Source: Apiospora phragmitis
Lineage: Eukaryota; Ascomycota; Sordariomycetes; Amphisphaeriales; Apiosporaceae
Direction of reading: 5' to 3'
Assembly: GCA_038363925.1 (NCBI GenBank)
Contig: JAQQWL010000011.1
Location: 868,001-932,000, forward strand
Length of the DNA stretch: 64,000 nucleotides
The notes beneath the pieces were generated by a model, which saw nothing but the letters and a program-made list of their open reading frames with translations, was not told where the DNA came from and searched no databases. Shown here piece by piece: positions 12,001 through 25,200 of the stretch; positions within the stretch are counted from its first letter, which is position 1, and every line of letters starts with the position of its first letter. The translations under genes and the position numbers were made by a program.

Positions 12001-13899
12001 CCCCCAAACGACGTCACCTAAAATAAAGCACGGGTGCCGTCCTGTCAACTAACTGCTTTGCAGCATCGCCAATCGGCGGCCAGCTCCGCGGCCTGATGGA
12101 AAACCATCTCGAAACAAAATAGGGCGTCGTTGTGTGTGTGTGGGTGGGTGTCACACAGCCACTGATTGATTGACGTCCTGCGGCCTCTCTCGTTGGCCCC
12201 GGAGGTCGCGAGCATAACGGTCGTCTGTCGCATCACCTGAATTTCACTGATATTGGAACGTACAGTATGTGTATGCTGTGCTGTGCTGTGCTTGCTGTGC
12301 TGTCAGGCAATCAACTGCCATGGATCTCGGCGATTCAGCGACTCCGATACCTCTGGCGAATGAGCACTCCTCTTGATAATGGCTGACAGAGTCTTCTGAT
12401 GTTCTTGTGGCCCAATCGTCCAAGCCGGCCGAGCAGAATTAATTGGTTGTGGTTTCATTGGTAGCTACATATCTACCTACTGACCGGACGAGTTGTTCTC
12501 TCGACCACCTGTGGCCTATGCTGCACGTCGAAGCAGCTAGTGCTGCCGGCGGTGGTCGGGCGAGGGCCAATCAAAGCGGCTCAGCGTCCTGAACTAGGCA
12601 CTTTAGCCAATGCTGGCCAGGCTGGGAATGGCACGGCTCCCCGGCAGCACCACCGCTTCGTAGATAGTCCCATTGGTGTCAATGTAAAACAGCCTACGGA
12701 GGCAGAACTACAACGCCACCCCTTCTCCCAAACTTTCTAGGCAGGCCCCAACCGGGGGTATCTCATGTCCACCAATGTTTCTACTGCTGGCATTCACTGG
12801 CATGGTGATGTTGGATCCTCCATCGTCCACGGCCTGACATCCGAACACATCCCTAACATTCCACAACAATAATTATACTACCAGACCATGCCATTGTCTT
12901 TCAACGGTCTCCGGGGACTCGAGGTGCGATTGTTTACAAGAAGAAACTTGCCCCATCCGACCGGTGGTGCCGCAGTCTGATGTGCTGCGAGATACCTGGA
13001 TATCCTGCCTATCGCATCAATCGTGAAGCTTTGTGGTGGGATCTGGAGGAGCCCCCCGTACCTTACGATACGGCGATTCTCTTACTATGGCTGGCGAAGG
13101 ATGCGAAACAGCATGATCAGGGAAGGAGTGCCAGCACTTTCCCTACCCAAGGCACCAACATCTCGAGATTCAGGATGGAAGATTCGATAGATTGCGGCTT
13201 ATTGAACGAACAAATGCACACACGGCGACAGCGTGTACAGGAGCTGCTACGTAGTATTTCGAAGAGTTTCACGATTCTAGCTTAATAAAGTGTAAAAGGC
13301 CCCAGCACATAGCGAAGCACCCGACTGATGTACAGTACATGGCTACAAAGGCCGCCCGTCACTCTGAAAATGGACAAGGGCATGTTCCCGCCGCCAGCTG
13401 GATGGACAGGGGTGGTTTCGAGTCGCAGGTCCAGCCCACACTTCTCTGACATCGCAGCTACAAGCCCAGGAAAGGTACCTGTCCAGACCTGTGTATCACT
13501 CCCTATTCCGCATTCCCCTTTCATAAACTTCGCAACCTAGAGGGGGTACCAGGGCCCTTTTTGCACATCGTCCCAAAATCCACCGCAACCAAACAACATA
13601 TCCATACCCAATACTTGCACAAGACGCTCTGCTCTGCACAGTCCCTGCCCAACCAAGTCTTGGGTCGGTCCTTGCAAATCGAACATACATTGGATTGGAC
13701 AGGGGGATTGACGGTCGGGTACGTTTCTCATCGACGTCCCTCCCACTTCCCAGGTACATGCCATCCATGTTAGCATCAGCCTAGTATTGGCAACATTGAA
13801 CCCATCGCTACGTTTCCTGCACGTCTCGACGCACCCGCTAGTTTCCTTTTCTACCTCGCAGCCGCCCTGACCCCTCCAACGAAGATCCAAAACCTCTCC

Positions 13900-15235
13900 T
13901 CTTCATTTTTCTTACGCATCCTTTTTTTTACTCCCCCCCCCCAAGCTCGTGTGCCCGAGTCTCTCGCTTTTTTTTGTTGCATTATTTCTCAAGCAGTCTC
14001 TTTTCTACTTTCGACTGTTGATGCTGTTTCTTCCCCTCCACCTTCCCCAACGTTGAAGAAAAAGAAGAGAACCCCTCCGTATACCCAGCTGGCGCAGGTT
14101 TGCTGTAATCAACTCCCATCGCATTCCCTCCCTCCCTCCCGTCGCTATTTGCCAGGCCGTCAGGGCTACTTTTTGCGAGTCACGCCTTTGAAGAACCGTC
14201 GACCTCGGCGTCCAGGTCCGCTTTAATAAGCCACTTTTCGGCATTTGCCTATTATACAACACAGCACCCATCAGAGACATCCTCGTCTCGGCGACTCGCC
14301 CATTAGTGCAACTACAAAACCACTCTCATAACCCTTTTTTGAAAGCCGATTTTCAGATCCAATTAACACGTCGCATTGTGTGGCGGTACCGGATCATCTT
14401 GAGAGAAGAGTACTCGTTCAATCTTCCCTACCAACTAGTGGAAGGGCGAATTGGAATCAGGAACGAGCGGAATTTGGCCGACAAGACTACAGAATTCGGC
14501 TTCTTCAAAACCCGCACTCCCTGAAAAAGACTTGGTGGGTAAGAAAGAATATCTGAGTGCAGGAAACCGAGTGTGGACCTGTGTTACCGAGGGATCGCAA
14601 ACGATATCGATATCCCCGACGCATTTCTGTCTCTCTCCAAGAGAAACCAACCAGTCGGCTCTACCTCAGCTGAGAACGAGCGACTTAGCAGATTGTACAT
14701 CTGACTAAAAAAAAACGGACCTATTTTCTCAGGACCTGAACCGGACCTAGGAAGGAGAAGCTCTTGCTAGACTCTCGACCCGAGCTTTAGGACAAACCGA
14801 AAAAGGGGAGATAGGAAATAGGCTGCTTGCTTGCTGCTAGTGACGCACGCTGCCACATCCACAAATATCGAATCTGGACCGATCCTAGTCCAACCTCACT
14901 AACTCTGTTGCACAACCAAATTGAGCAACGCATCCCTTCGACTCTTTTCCGAAGAGTTATCTAATTCCCAAGCCTGAGTGGAAACGGACGCAGCCATACC
15001 GCGGTTACTTACCACATTGACTGCCCCGGTCCAGCGTATTTGCCAAGGACGACTACGGGCCGCTCCTGCTGACTCGCCAGTCAGTTTGCAACTCGTTTCC
15101 TCTGCACTATCGCCCTCTGTCCATCCAGTTGGCGAAGAAGTCCGAGAGAGCGAACGCCTTTGCCAATTGATTTTGAGGCAATTGGCGATCTGATCTACCA
15201 AAAACAATCATAACCATATTTCCTGCATTCTCACA
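13900..15235 (+). promoter_or_regulatory. Pyrimidine-rich promoter and leader of the Ser/Pro-rich protein gene
   Basis: From about 13,900 the plus strand becomes strongly CT-rich (runs of T8, C9, repeated CCTCCCTCCC). This is typical of the core promoter and long leader of regulated filamentous-fungal genes. Several upstream ATGs and short frames occur, the longest starting at 13,951. A poly-A tract lies at 14,708-14,716. I cannot place the transcription start. Confidence 0.4.
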
Positions 15236-16658
15236 ATGAGTGCAGCGCTCGCCATGGCCCCTTCGCCGGCTCATCACGACCGACCAGCTTATGCTGAATT
15301 GGCTCCTGCCAACAACACCAATTCCAGCGCACCTCCGGCCTCGTCGCCCTCGGTGCCTCGTACAGCCCTTCCTTCGGGCACCCCGAATGCTTCCATGTCC
15401 GCACCGCGCAAAGGCAGCGGCAGCCCGACAAGGGGGTGCACAGCCAACAAAGTCTTCTCCTCCCAGCGCGTAAGTTTCGACATCCTGTGGAATTTGTCTT
15501 TATTGATGTTTGAATCTCGTACTGACATCTACCTTTCGTTAGTTCACGGAATGCATCGGGCAGCGCCGCTCCCAAAATCTTCGTCAAGAAGGAGCCGGGC
15601 TCCCCAGATCTTCCTACAACACGACACAGGCCGCGAAAGCTGGATCTCTCCAAGAACAGTGTCCTGACAGGATCGGGTGCCCAGACGGCACGCCTGCCTG
15701 GCGGCCGGGACTCGCTCGGCATTCAAGAAGTTGGCCTTGCTTGCTTGTCTCCCGGTTTCGTCACACAAGACCCAATGATGAAGGAGCAGCTGCAGCGCAG
15801 TATGAATGTCCGTGAGCAGCAGCGACACATCATCGAGGCCAGACTTCAGCAGCAGTCTGCCAAGGGAGACGGCCCTGACGGCGCCAAGGACAGTGCCAAC
15901 ATGGGTTCTTTTGCAGCCAAGACACCCGGCATCTCGTCGAGACGCAACAAGGCCCCCCCGGGATTGAGCATCGTCGCACCATCCCATGAGCAGTTTGCCC
16001 ACGAGCGGGTTATCCAGTCCGCTCCTCTAGGCCAAACTTTCACCGGCCGACACAACCCCCACCCAATGACCAGACATGTTGCCAACCAGCCGTCAAATCT
16101 TTCCAGCACATCGCATATTCACCATGTTCCCGCACAGCAGACCGCAAACCGTCTCCCGCCTATTCACGACGTTTTCGGTCAGGGTCTCTCCGCCCACCCC
16201 GAATCGACGAACAGCAACAGTAACAACAACAACGGTCGTCTATACCCCACTTCCAGCCACGGCCCGCCCGCATCGCCCGGCCAGGCTCCTCAGCAGTCTC
16301 AGCCACCCATGTCTGCCAGACCTCGAGAGTACAGATCTGCCGAGGAGGCCCAGCACGAGCTGACAGGTGGCCGCCCTGAGCTTCTTCCCAAGATTGTTCA
16401 CTATACTGGCCACCAGCCTCCCACACCTCCTCGCCACGCAATGGTATGCAAATGCAGGACCACAGCCGCAGCGCCAGCAAGAGACGTACTCGCGCTGAGT
16501 ACGAAGAGGGTGGCAGCCCGCCCCTGGGTCACGGTCCTTCAGCGACTCGACGAGCCGGGCCTTTCGGCGCCGGACGGGATAGCCCCGAGACCCAACGGGC
16601 CAAGCGCGAGGAGTTTTTGCGCATCTGCGAGCGCGCATGGGATCTTTTCCACTCTTGA
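15236..16658 (+). CDS. Conserved-looking Ser/Pro/Gln-rich protein, function unknown
   Basis: Exon 1 (15236-15469, 78 codons, Ser/Pro/Ala-rich) ends at a clear GTAAGT donor, and exon 2 starts after CGTTAG at 15543. The intact model would be about 450 residues. Exon 2 has Lys/Glu/Pro-rich 'KIFVKKEPGSPDL', a charged, probably helical segment 'DPMMKEQLQRSMNVREQQRH', a Gln/Asn/His-rich middle, then 'EYRSAEEAQHELTGG' and a compact end 'SPETQRAKREEFLRICERAW'. It reads as a nuclear/regulatory type of protein, but I do not recognise the family. Two frame changes are required: about 15,549 (net +1 or -2) and about 16,443 (net -1, at a GG run). Because the reading resumes cleanly each time, I think these are sequence errors rather than decay. 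Confidence 0.6.
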
Positions 16659-18160
16659 GCCACGAGCGTTAGCAAATTTCGGTTGGCTCTTTGTATTTTT
16701 ACCGCCTTACGAATCTTATGCCACGCTACGACTGCCACCTGGTGTATATCACAAAAATCACTCGCTGGTGAATTTCAGAGCAACTGCTACGTATTTCGCA
16801 ACAATTTGGAGCACGGTCGCCAGGCCTGTCTCTCAACCGCCATCGCGATAATCACCTTACTCTAATGAAGGTACACGTTGGGGGACATCGATGGGATTCC
16901 CTAGGATGTAATGTTTTGTATTACCTTAAGGTGCCTCAGGGACCACCATGGGAACGGGCTGTGTTTCAGCGAGCGGTTTGAGAGAGGCACCTTATTCTAT
17001 ATATATGGGTATGGTCATCCCCAAGGCGTCGTCACAGGGTGCTCTCATACCACGGAGCATCCAGGCAGCACCGGAGTCTTATGTGTTTCTTAGCAAGGAA
17101 TGGCGCCTTCTTTTTATTCTTACCAGGGTGGGCAGGTTACTCGGAAGTGGAAGGCGCACGATACCAGATAAGGGGTTGCCTATCAGTCAGGTGTTGCGGT
17201 TGATATTTGGAATTTGGGGAACAAAACATAACACGGCAGAAGGTCACAAGAGGCATGCCAAGAAACGACGAGAGCAAAGATTGGGAAACGGGAGGTAATT
17301 GTGTGTGTACATGTTTATCTAACTTTGATGATGCCTTGGGAGATGAGAGCGCGTGGATAGATCTGATCTTGGTTGGTGGTGGGATGCCAACGATACGCTT
17401 CTAAGCCGACGCTTGTAGTGTATACTTAATGCGACCCCCTTTTTCGCAATCATGACCTGTTCAAGTTCTTGTCTGTGATTGACTTACATGATGTGAGCTA
17501 CTCTATTGCAAACGTATAATAGGGCCAGGCAGACTTCCTCGTAATGAACGAAGCCTTCCTCACTTAGATATTGATCCTAGGGCACGAGTATTACCAGTAC
17601 AAAAGTTATACATATATCTATAACTGTCTGTGGGTGTGGGTGTAATGATAGAGAAAGTGGAAGAGATGGTGACAGAGTTGGATCTGGCTACCAATGGATC
17701 TCTGTGGCGTATTGCATTAAGAGTATCGAATATTTTACCAAAGAGAAGAGTGAGCATACGAGAAAAGGGGGAGGGGGGTTCAGGAAATGGGAGGCGATGG
17801 ATGCCATCACAAACCAACCTTGGACTGTACCGTCCCACCCCCATATATGGATTTCTCTTCTTCCTTCCCCCCTTTTTCCTTGTCACCGACACAGTGAATT
17901 CAATGATTTATGTTGTTATTATTACTATTGGTTATTCATAGTTACTTGACATTGTTTCTGGTGATGGCACGACTGGGTTCCAAAGCTCTTATGCAACTGA
18001 CAACTCGATCCAGCTCGAGTGCTGTGGCTGGGGCAAAAACGGACGAGATGTTTTTCAAGTTTGGCGCATTTAGTGTGTTCGTGTGTATAGAAGAGAAATC
18101 GGAGAGGTGGAAGATTCAGAAAGAAACGAAGAAAAAAAAGGACGGAGAAAAAAAAAGAAG

Positions 18161-18240
18161 TGACCGCAGAGGGAGTTGAACCCTCTTGCCTTTAAGTAGG
18201 ATATAATGATACTAACCGCTAGGCTACCCCGGCCCGGTCA
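18161..18240 (-). ncRNA. tRNA-like Pol III sequence, copy 2
   Basis: On the minus strand this has the same architecture as the copy at 7198: A-box TAGCCTAGCGG, B-box GGTTCAACTCC in a six-pair stem (AGAGGG/CCCTCT) with a seven-base loop, terminal TGACCG/CGGTCA pairing, and a downstream T9 tract suited to Pol III termination. The two copies are nearly identical at both ends but differ in the central part corresponding to the anticodon arm or an intron. Covariation in the T-arm is absent or ambiguous: the first copy has C where this has T, in the loop-side position. It may be a tRNA gene, a pseudo-tRNA or a SINE head. Confidence 0.45.
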
Positions 18241-18382
18241 AGGGAGGAAGGGGGTCTTTGGATATTTATTCATTGACCCGACTGACCCTTTGAGTGCAGT
18301 ACGTTGCTTTGCTGCTGGAGTGGGTGAGAGTGTGTTCAGAGTTTGTTATGGTTGTGGGTGGTTCGTGGTTGTGAGGGGCGAA

Positions 18383-18405
18383 GGGGGGGGTGGGGGGGGG
18401 GGGGG
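18383..18405 (+). repeat. G-tract (G8-T-G14)
   Basis: An almost uninterrupted run of 22 G residues, with further GGG just downstream. It could form a G-quadruplex on the plus strand. Tracts of this length are also error-prone in sequencing, so its exact length is uncertain. Confidence 0.7.
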
Positions 18406-20671
18406 AAGGGCGCTCAGAAGAGGACGGACGGGGTAAAGTAGTGCGAGAAGAAGAAAACGGCCCTTTCTCTATGATGCTGAGTTACTTACTTGTTTCATAG
18501 GTGGGTGGCTTACCACTTACACTACCTCACATACATTCGGATATGATAATGTTTTTGTCTTTTCGGGCATGATCTAGTCCGGTCTGTCTATTCTCTCGCT
18601 GACCTCGTTCTGTCAGTAAACTTGCAGGTGAACATGCAGAGGAAAAGAGACAAAAAAAAAAGAGTCCTTCGTTAATCTTCCCTCTTCCCCAGCTGTAGAA
18701 CGGTGTTCGTACGTACCGACGACACAAGAGACAAGAGTTAAGCAAGAGCCGTAGTAAGCCGGCGTGTTCCTTCCTAAGCTGATAGGGGAAGGGGAGGATG
18801 AGCATCGACAGCAGATGCAGATAGATATATATGATGGAATCTTCAAATTGGTCATGGTTGTAAAATAGGATGGATGTCTGATCTAGGCAAGCGAGGTAAT
18901 GCCATTTGCTCCTTCGGCGAATTACCTTCTTCTTAACCCCATACCACACTTACCATATCCCACGGACTGGTAGGACGAGTTGTGCGAGTAGATAGAGATC
19001 CATGTTTGACCGGCTTGCCGGACACACACACATACACAGACAGAGAAGGTAGGCCAGCTGACCCGAAGAGATGGGCATGTATATATCTATATACAGGGCC
19101 GGCTCAGAACCAAAGATTCCATCATCACTTGAGATGTATCTTGGGTTTTCCCTCCGTCCCTCCGCTGTATATATAACCAATACGCCGTCCGTCCGTCAGC
19201 AATTGTGCTTTGTTATATTGCTGCCATGTGTTACAACTCTGCAAATCGCCCTGGCATTCATCTATCATGGCACGCATCTCTGTCCATGCCAAGGTGTTGT
19301 GTATTGTTTGTCAACCAGTTAGTTCAGTGCCAAGCTGGTCCAGACCGTCTTCTCTCTCCCCGGCCGATCCCGTCGTGTCTTTTCCAGACTCGCTTCAATC
19401 GGAAACAAGTTTCTACCGCATGAGGTGGTGTCTGCATAAATTAGTTCAGACGAGAGAGTGTGTGTGTCTCTCTCTCTTCGAGTCGGGATGAAACCGTTCG
19501 CAAGGTGGCTTAGACTCAAGTGGCCCTGGGCCCGGCGGCCCCGGGCCGGAGTCGATAGGCCAGGGGTCCAAGGGGGAAGAAAAAGGATATATATATCCAT
19601 GCGACAGGTAGCCTAGGCATACCACTGCATGCTCTAAACACGTAACAAGTTTCATCGCTGCTGTGGGGGGCGCAACTCCACTCGGATTGTGCCACGACCC
19701 GATCGTCGGGTTTGATGGACTCCAAAGTAAAAACAGACATCTAGATGGCTTGGTAAGCAATACCGGAAGATCCCTTGTGGCTATGCTGGTAGAAATAGCT
19801 CCAAGGGTCAAGGGCGAATCTAGACACCATGTCACTCACTACCTAAGCAAAGCAATGCCAAGCATTCGACTAGGCAACTAGAGTCTTGATTCTTCATTCT
19901 CTCAGTTGGGTTTCTATGAACCCTGCTCGTTACACCAATTTTATACCCGGCTGTAGTAGAGGAGCTCTGGGCTGGGACATCGCGAGAATAGCGGTTGAAG
20001 CTTCTGAAGATACGACAGCGTGATTCCAATAGCAATGAAAGTATATCAGCCACCGTTCTCCGTCCCAAGATCCCACCCATTCCCAAAAATTGTGGCACAG
20101 CCCCGAAACCCCTTTTTGCCCCATCAGCGCCATGAAGAGACCGAGAACCCTGAGTTGCCTTGATCGTGTTTTCCAGGCAAACCGAACGAGTGAACCGCAC
20201 AGTGCCTTTCCGTGAGTTTGCATGTCCCGGGTGATGCGAGTCTGTTGTTACAATAAGTAGAGCCATCGCTATGACACTCGCTCGCAGTGCGCGTGGCGCA
20301 ATCGTACCCTATCCTGTCGATGCGCTGCGCGGTGGGATCCTGGTTTTCCGGCATGATAATCTTGTATGTAGTGAAAAAAAGGAGACTCGACAATGGAAGG
20401 TAGACCAAGAAAAAATCAACGACGGGAAACAAGGGGGAAAACACCTCAAACTCCGTTGCTCAAGTGCAGAGAAAAAGCCGTTCAGTCGTGAGAGAAAAGG
20501 AAACCACGAGCTTCAGACCGGAACGCTCATATGCTGATGATATCAAGTGAAACGCACCACTGACCATCTACTGGATGGGTAACAGATGCAGGCATCCTCA
20601 ATCTTGGTTGGAAACGATAGCAACTGCATCGCCTCGTCATGGTGAGGCTCCGACAGGAGGTTCCAGCAGAA

Positions 20672-22200
20672 TCAGAGACCCTCTTCGCCGGCCTTGCAGA
20701 TTTTGATCTCGCGGCCCCACTCGGACTTCAAGACTTGTGAGGCCGTGATGCGTCTCGAGGGATTGGGGTCTAGTATGGAATAGATCACGTTGCGGCACCG
20801 GGCCTGTGGCATATGTTCAGCAAATCTGTCAACATGGAGCGAGAGGGCAGCTCGAATCACAACTTACGCGGTGGAGGGACTCTATTGGCCCATACCCCTC
20901 TTCATCACGGCGACCTTCCAGGTATCGCTCGTAAAACTCATCCTCTTCCTTCTTCGCGACGCGCCATAGGTGGCGGCCGGTCCGCATCGCCATATAAATG
21001 ACGCCACATGCCCAAATGTCGACCGCACGAGCATCAAATTCCTTATCGATGTACTCTTCAGGGCGATGTAGGGTGCCGATCCGCAGAGACCGGATACCAT
21101 GTGAGCGTCGTTCTCCCAGGCCATACGGAAGCATTCGCCATTGCCAAAGTCCGTAATCTTCAGAGCTCCGTGGGAGGTCAGGAGCAGGTTTTCGGGCTTC
21201 AGATCACGGTGCGCAACGCCCATCTCGTGCATGTACTCCACACCACGCATCATCTGTTTGAAGTAACAATCGGCCTCTTGAACCTCGAGTTTGCCGGCTG
21301 CGAGAACCAGAGTGTACAAGTCACCACCAGAACAGTACTCCATTACTTCGCAGTAGTCGCCCTTCTGGTCCTTAAGCAAATCCAGGGTGTGAATGACATT
21401 CGGATGACGGAGGGAGGAAGAGATGCAGAACTCGGCCGTGAGCCGCTTGCTGTACTTCTTCTCGGTCTCCTCGGGCCGACGGCGGAACTCCTTTACGGCA
21501 AATAGCTTTTCTCCGGTGTCGACCTTCTTGTGGGATATCCTCACGATGCCGAACGCACCACGGCCCACAACTTCCTGGCATTTGCCGTATTTCTCCACCA
21601 GGGTTGAACTGGCGTTAGGGCCATCTCTCCTGTCTTTTGCAAGTGCTTCCTTTTCCTGCTGCAGGGTGTCCACCCAGCTAGAAACCAGCGACAGGTCAGC
21701 CTCGGGCGCTTCTTGCTTCCTGCCGAGTAGAGACTTCCACATATCGGTAAGTTTCTCCTGGCGTCGGCTGCCCTTCAGGTGGTGCTCGTGACCGCCCTGC
21801 ACGTTCGGGTTGAGGACATATCGCTGCTGGCTGTGGTGCGATCTCGACGAGGCAGTAGTCCCAGAGCCTTCCGCTGGCTTGTTCGTAAGCGAATTTTGGC
21901 GTGCAGGGTGGGAACTGGTTTCGATGGCGTATTTCTGCCATCGCCATTAGGCGTTTCCGAACCGGGACTCTTGGTCATGTCACCCTTGTTGGAGAACATC
22001 CGGGTAAGGCGGTCCTTGACCGAGGCCTTGGGTGCTCCCTCGGGACTGAGGAGGCCACCGTTGACGGCATTGCCATTTTGGGTCGGCTTCAAGTGCGGCG
22101 ATCTGGTGGGAAGTTCGACCGACTTTATCGACGACGGATGAGAAGCAGTTGGAGACGAGGTCTTTTCCGATGCGCTCGTCATGGTAGATGAAGGCGACAT
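20672..22200 (-). CDS. Sat4/Hal4-type serine/threonine protein kinase (two apparent frameshifts)
   Basis: Starts at 22200 ('[13 protein letters not shown]') and ends at 20672. A 64-base intron (20867-20804, GTAAGT..CACAG) precedes the last exon. A Ser/Pro-rich N-terminal region leads to the kinase domain: 'VGRGAFGIV' (P-loop), 'FAVKEFRR' (catalytic Lys), '[13 protein letters not shown]' (catalytic loop), '[10 protein letters not shown]', '[10 protein letters not shown]' then '[20 protein letters not shown]'. The final exon is '[20 protein letters not shown]' and '[15 protein letters not shown]'. In yeast, relatives (Sat4/Hal4, Hal5, Npr1 group) control plasma-membrane transporters and K+/nutrient homeostasis. 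The reading frame breaks at an A4 run (plus-strand T's 21894-21897) and at a C3 run (plus-strand 21061-21063). Each is cured by one extra base and restores conserved sequence, so the gene is probably intact. Confidence 0.85.
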
Positions 22201-25200
22201 GTTATGTTGACGAGAGGTCCTTTCCTTGTCGAGGGCTAAGCAAAAACCCAAGACGGGCGTGGGGTCCGCGGGGCTGGGCAAGGACTGGGCTGAGGAATGC
22301 GCGTGGGCGAATTAGAGGGGTTTCGCTCGATGACGATGAGTGGTTTGCTTGGGCAGTTCAGCTGAGAAGCAGATGTTGCAAGGTACTGGTTACGGGGCGG
22401 CGAAGATTCGCCAGGGGTGGGCTAAGCCCAGGAAGACGGCGAAACGCAAATGATGAGTTTCAAAACGGCAAGCAGGCAGAGATTTTTTCTTTTTCGTTGT
22501 TTTCCCTCTGGAAAACCAGACAGGAAAAGGGAGGGAGAAGAGGAGCGGGAAAAGTAATAAAGAGAGGTAAATTTGCAGGTCAACTGAGTCTTAGGTGGCT
22601 CCCCTGCTCCAGTCCAGTGCCTAGGCGGTAGTTTAGGTAGTAGGTAGGCTTAGGCCGTGTAGGTTAAGTACTGTCAAGTACTAGGGAGAGAGAGACAAAG
22701 CCAGGTCCCAGTGTAATCCAGGCAGTGCGCGAGGTGAGAGTGTGGGGAGGCCGAGAGTCGTTTAGTAGCCAAGGGTACGGACGATAAAGTACGGACGGTC
22801 TTGTAGGGCAGTGAGAAGTATGTGGGCGGTCGGTCAGTCAGGATAAACAGACAAGACGGGAGTGGTATGCGCTACGCCTTCGGAATGCGAGCTTGGCGGC
22901 TGGTGAACAGACAGGCAGGCTGCTGGAATTGGTGCTGCGTGGTTCTGCAACGGGCTCGGCCTTCTATGGGATTTCTTTTCTTTATCTTCTTCACTCAAGG
23001 TGACAGGCGCTAGTGACGACGATGATGGTGATGATGAGACCACTGTAACAAGTAGTAGTAGCAGCAGCAATGGATGCCACGGCAGAGAGCCAGGTGCGAA
23101 CAGGTGACTAATGATAGGAGAGGTGGTGAGGTGAGAGTAATGCGGGCGAGTTTCTCTCGTCTTTTCCCCTTGTTGGTTAGTGGTGGTCTAAGGTACTGCT
23201 CCGAACTTTCACCCGGAGCAACTCCTATTCAGCTGGGCTGGCCGACGACGAGGAGGAACCTGGATGTGGTTCCAGCGAATGTTAGAGGACGAGCAGGGGA
23301 GAGTTGATGCAACTCCTTCGCGTGTTCGGGTCGAGGACGGTCATTGTTAGACGGCAAGGTTTATTTGAAAATTCGTCGACCAACAACAGCACTGCACACT
23401 GCACACACGCGCATACACAAGACGCTTTCTGTCTCCAGTCTCGCTCTCTTTCTCTGCTCTGTGCCTCTCGCCCCTCTGGAAGCGTGGTAGGTACGTACTC
23501 TCTGGAGCGGGCTAGGTCCAGGAGTTAGATCGGGCAAATGTAGGTATGTGGTAAGGGCAAGGTAGCCGGCGTAGCAGCAGCAGGTCTTGACTGGTGCTGG
23601 TAGGGCAAGGAACGATAATGTAATCAATTGTAATGCAATTGAATAGGCTTGGGTTTTTAGTAGAATACAGTGGGGTAGGCTGGCTGTGGGCAGTAAACGA
23701 CGGGGCCGGACAGGGACAAGTGACAACAGCTAGACGGAAGGTAGTATGATCGCAGAAAAGTGGGAATGTGCCCTCTTTTAGGCCAGGAAGACGGACAAGA
23801 TCGATTAGTGGAAATGGAATAGGTTTTTATTTATTTAATCATTTGATTGACGGCACAACGATGTGAAAGGAAGAGCTTGCTGAGGAAGGCAAAAAAAGGA
23901 AGAGAGAGTCAAAAGAGCTCCAAAAGTGGCGACAGGCGGCCTCTCATGTAATAACGTACAGCAAACCTTGGAAAATGAGCTTATTAGGGTCTTGGAACTC
24001 TTGGGACTTTTCTTGGGTGGCCTTGGGGGGCTCTTGAGGAGGGGGAAATCATTCCTTACCTCCGGCCTGGCTGCTGCTGTACTCCCGTGGTAGTTGTAGG
24101 TAGTGTATTGGTGTGTATGCATGTAACCTTCCTAAGGTACGTGCACTACTGTGGTTTCCTAACGACACCTATCGGAATCATTGACGTATACAGTAATATA
24201 ACTTGTCAGATCCCATCCCACACAGGCCAATCTGACGGCGGTAGAGCACGCAATGAGAAAGCAGTCAGATCCGTTTCAGACCATAGCTTTTTCAGAAGTG
24301 GGCTGGTCGCTGGTCGGGGTACATGTCAAAAAATAGCACAGGCGCGCTTTCATCGCCCCTTCCTGCATACTTACCATGCAGCCATATGCACACTTACCAT
24401 ATCACCACACCCACCTCACGCTGGGATATGTAATCATTATCACAGAATTTGGTTTCTGGAGGGCTCCAATAGAGGAGATCCTGCTGAAGGTAAACAGCGA
24501 TAGACTGGGAGACCGAGAGGCCAACGCAGACCGCATGCGTACGTCAGGCCTGATGGCTATGCTCCTGGGCGTCATTATGTTACTGGTGGTAATTACTCGC
24601 TGTCCACCCCGAACGATGATCCCAGGTTCCCGGGAGAGTGAGCTGTGTAGGTTTATTGACGGCTAACGTCCAGTCGAGAGAGCACAGTTCAATGGTTGGC
24701 GTAGAGTGATTAGGTCACACAGCAGTAGTCCGGGCTGCTCAACCCCCATCCTGCCGTCCTAGGCAAGTACAAGTCAAATTGGACAACCACCAACCAGTCC
24801 GCTTCTAGTTGCCAATTATCACCACCAAAAAGCTTGCCTGTCATGGCCGACTACTAGTAACCCCCCATCTCTTTCTGAATCAATCCCACTGCCAACCGGC
24901 CAGGACAGGGCCACGAGCTCGAGATTGCATGGCCCCAGAGTTCCCATTTCCGAGGTTACCGTGTATGACCGAGCGATGATTGATCGCTGGTCAAGCCTTT
25001 TCTCTGTTGCTTGTGCGATGGGGACAAAGGACAGAGCCTCACGAGACCAACCCCCCTCCGTGTCGCAATCATCATGGTCTGGCATCAGTAGGGATGGGCC
25101 TTGGCAAACTTGTTCCTGGATCTCGGGGGCTAGGCTCTCGACGTAACCTAAAGCTCGACTGGACGAGTCGCTTTGGTCTAGTGAAATCTCGTAGAAACGC

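Larger units (their letters stand above)
5180..13899. other. Gene-poor region, about 8.7 kb
   Basis: No open frame here shows family resemblance, consistent splicing or conserved motifs. Frames such as the 65-codon one starting at 6503 and the 101-codon one starting at 12980 remain possible but unsupported. The region contains a tRNA-like sequence (7198-7279), an inverted-repeat hairpin (9004-9065), pyrimidine tracts near 9610-9660 and a TGCTG-type short repeat near 12274-12304. Base composition is mixed rather than uniformly AT-rich, so wholesale RIP decay is not obvious. Confidence 0.5.
16659..20671. other. Gene-poor region, about 4 kb
   Basis: No supported protein gene. It holds the second tRNA-like copy (18161-18240), a long G-tract (18383-18405) and scattered AT dinucleotide tracts near 18,825 and 19,585. 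The first few hundred bases are presumably the 3' untranslated region of the preceding gene. Confidence 0.45.

Noticed and set aside
12980..13285. 101-codon plus-strand frame ('ALWWDLEEPPVPYDTAILLL')
   Set aside because: No recognisable domain, no good start context and no supporting exon nearby.
13951..14226. 91-codon frame in the leader region
   Set aside because: Composition follows the CT-rich promoter sequence and includes low-complexity Pro/Lys; more likely leader DNA.
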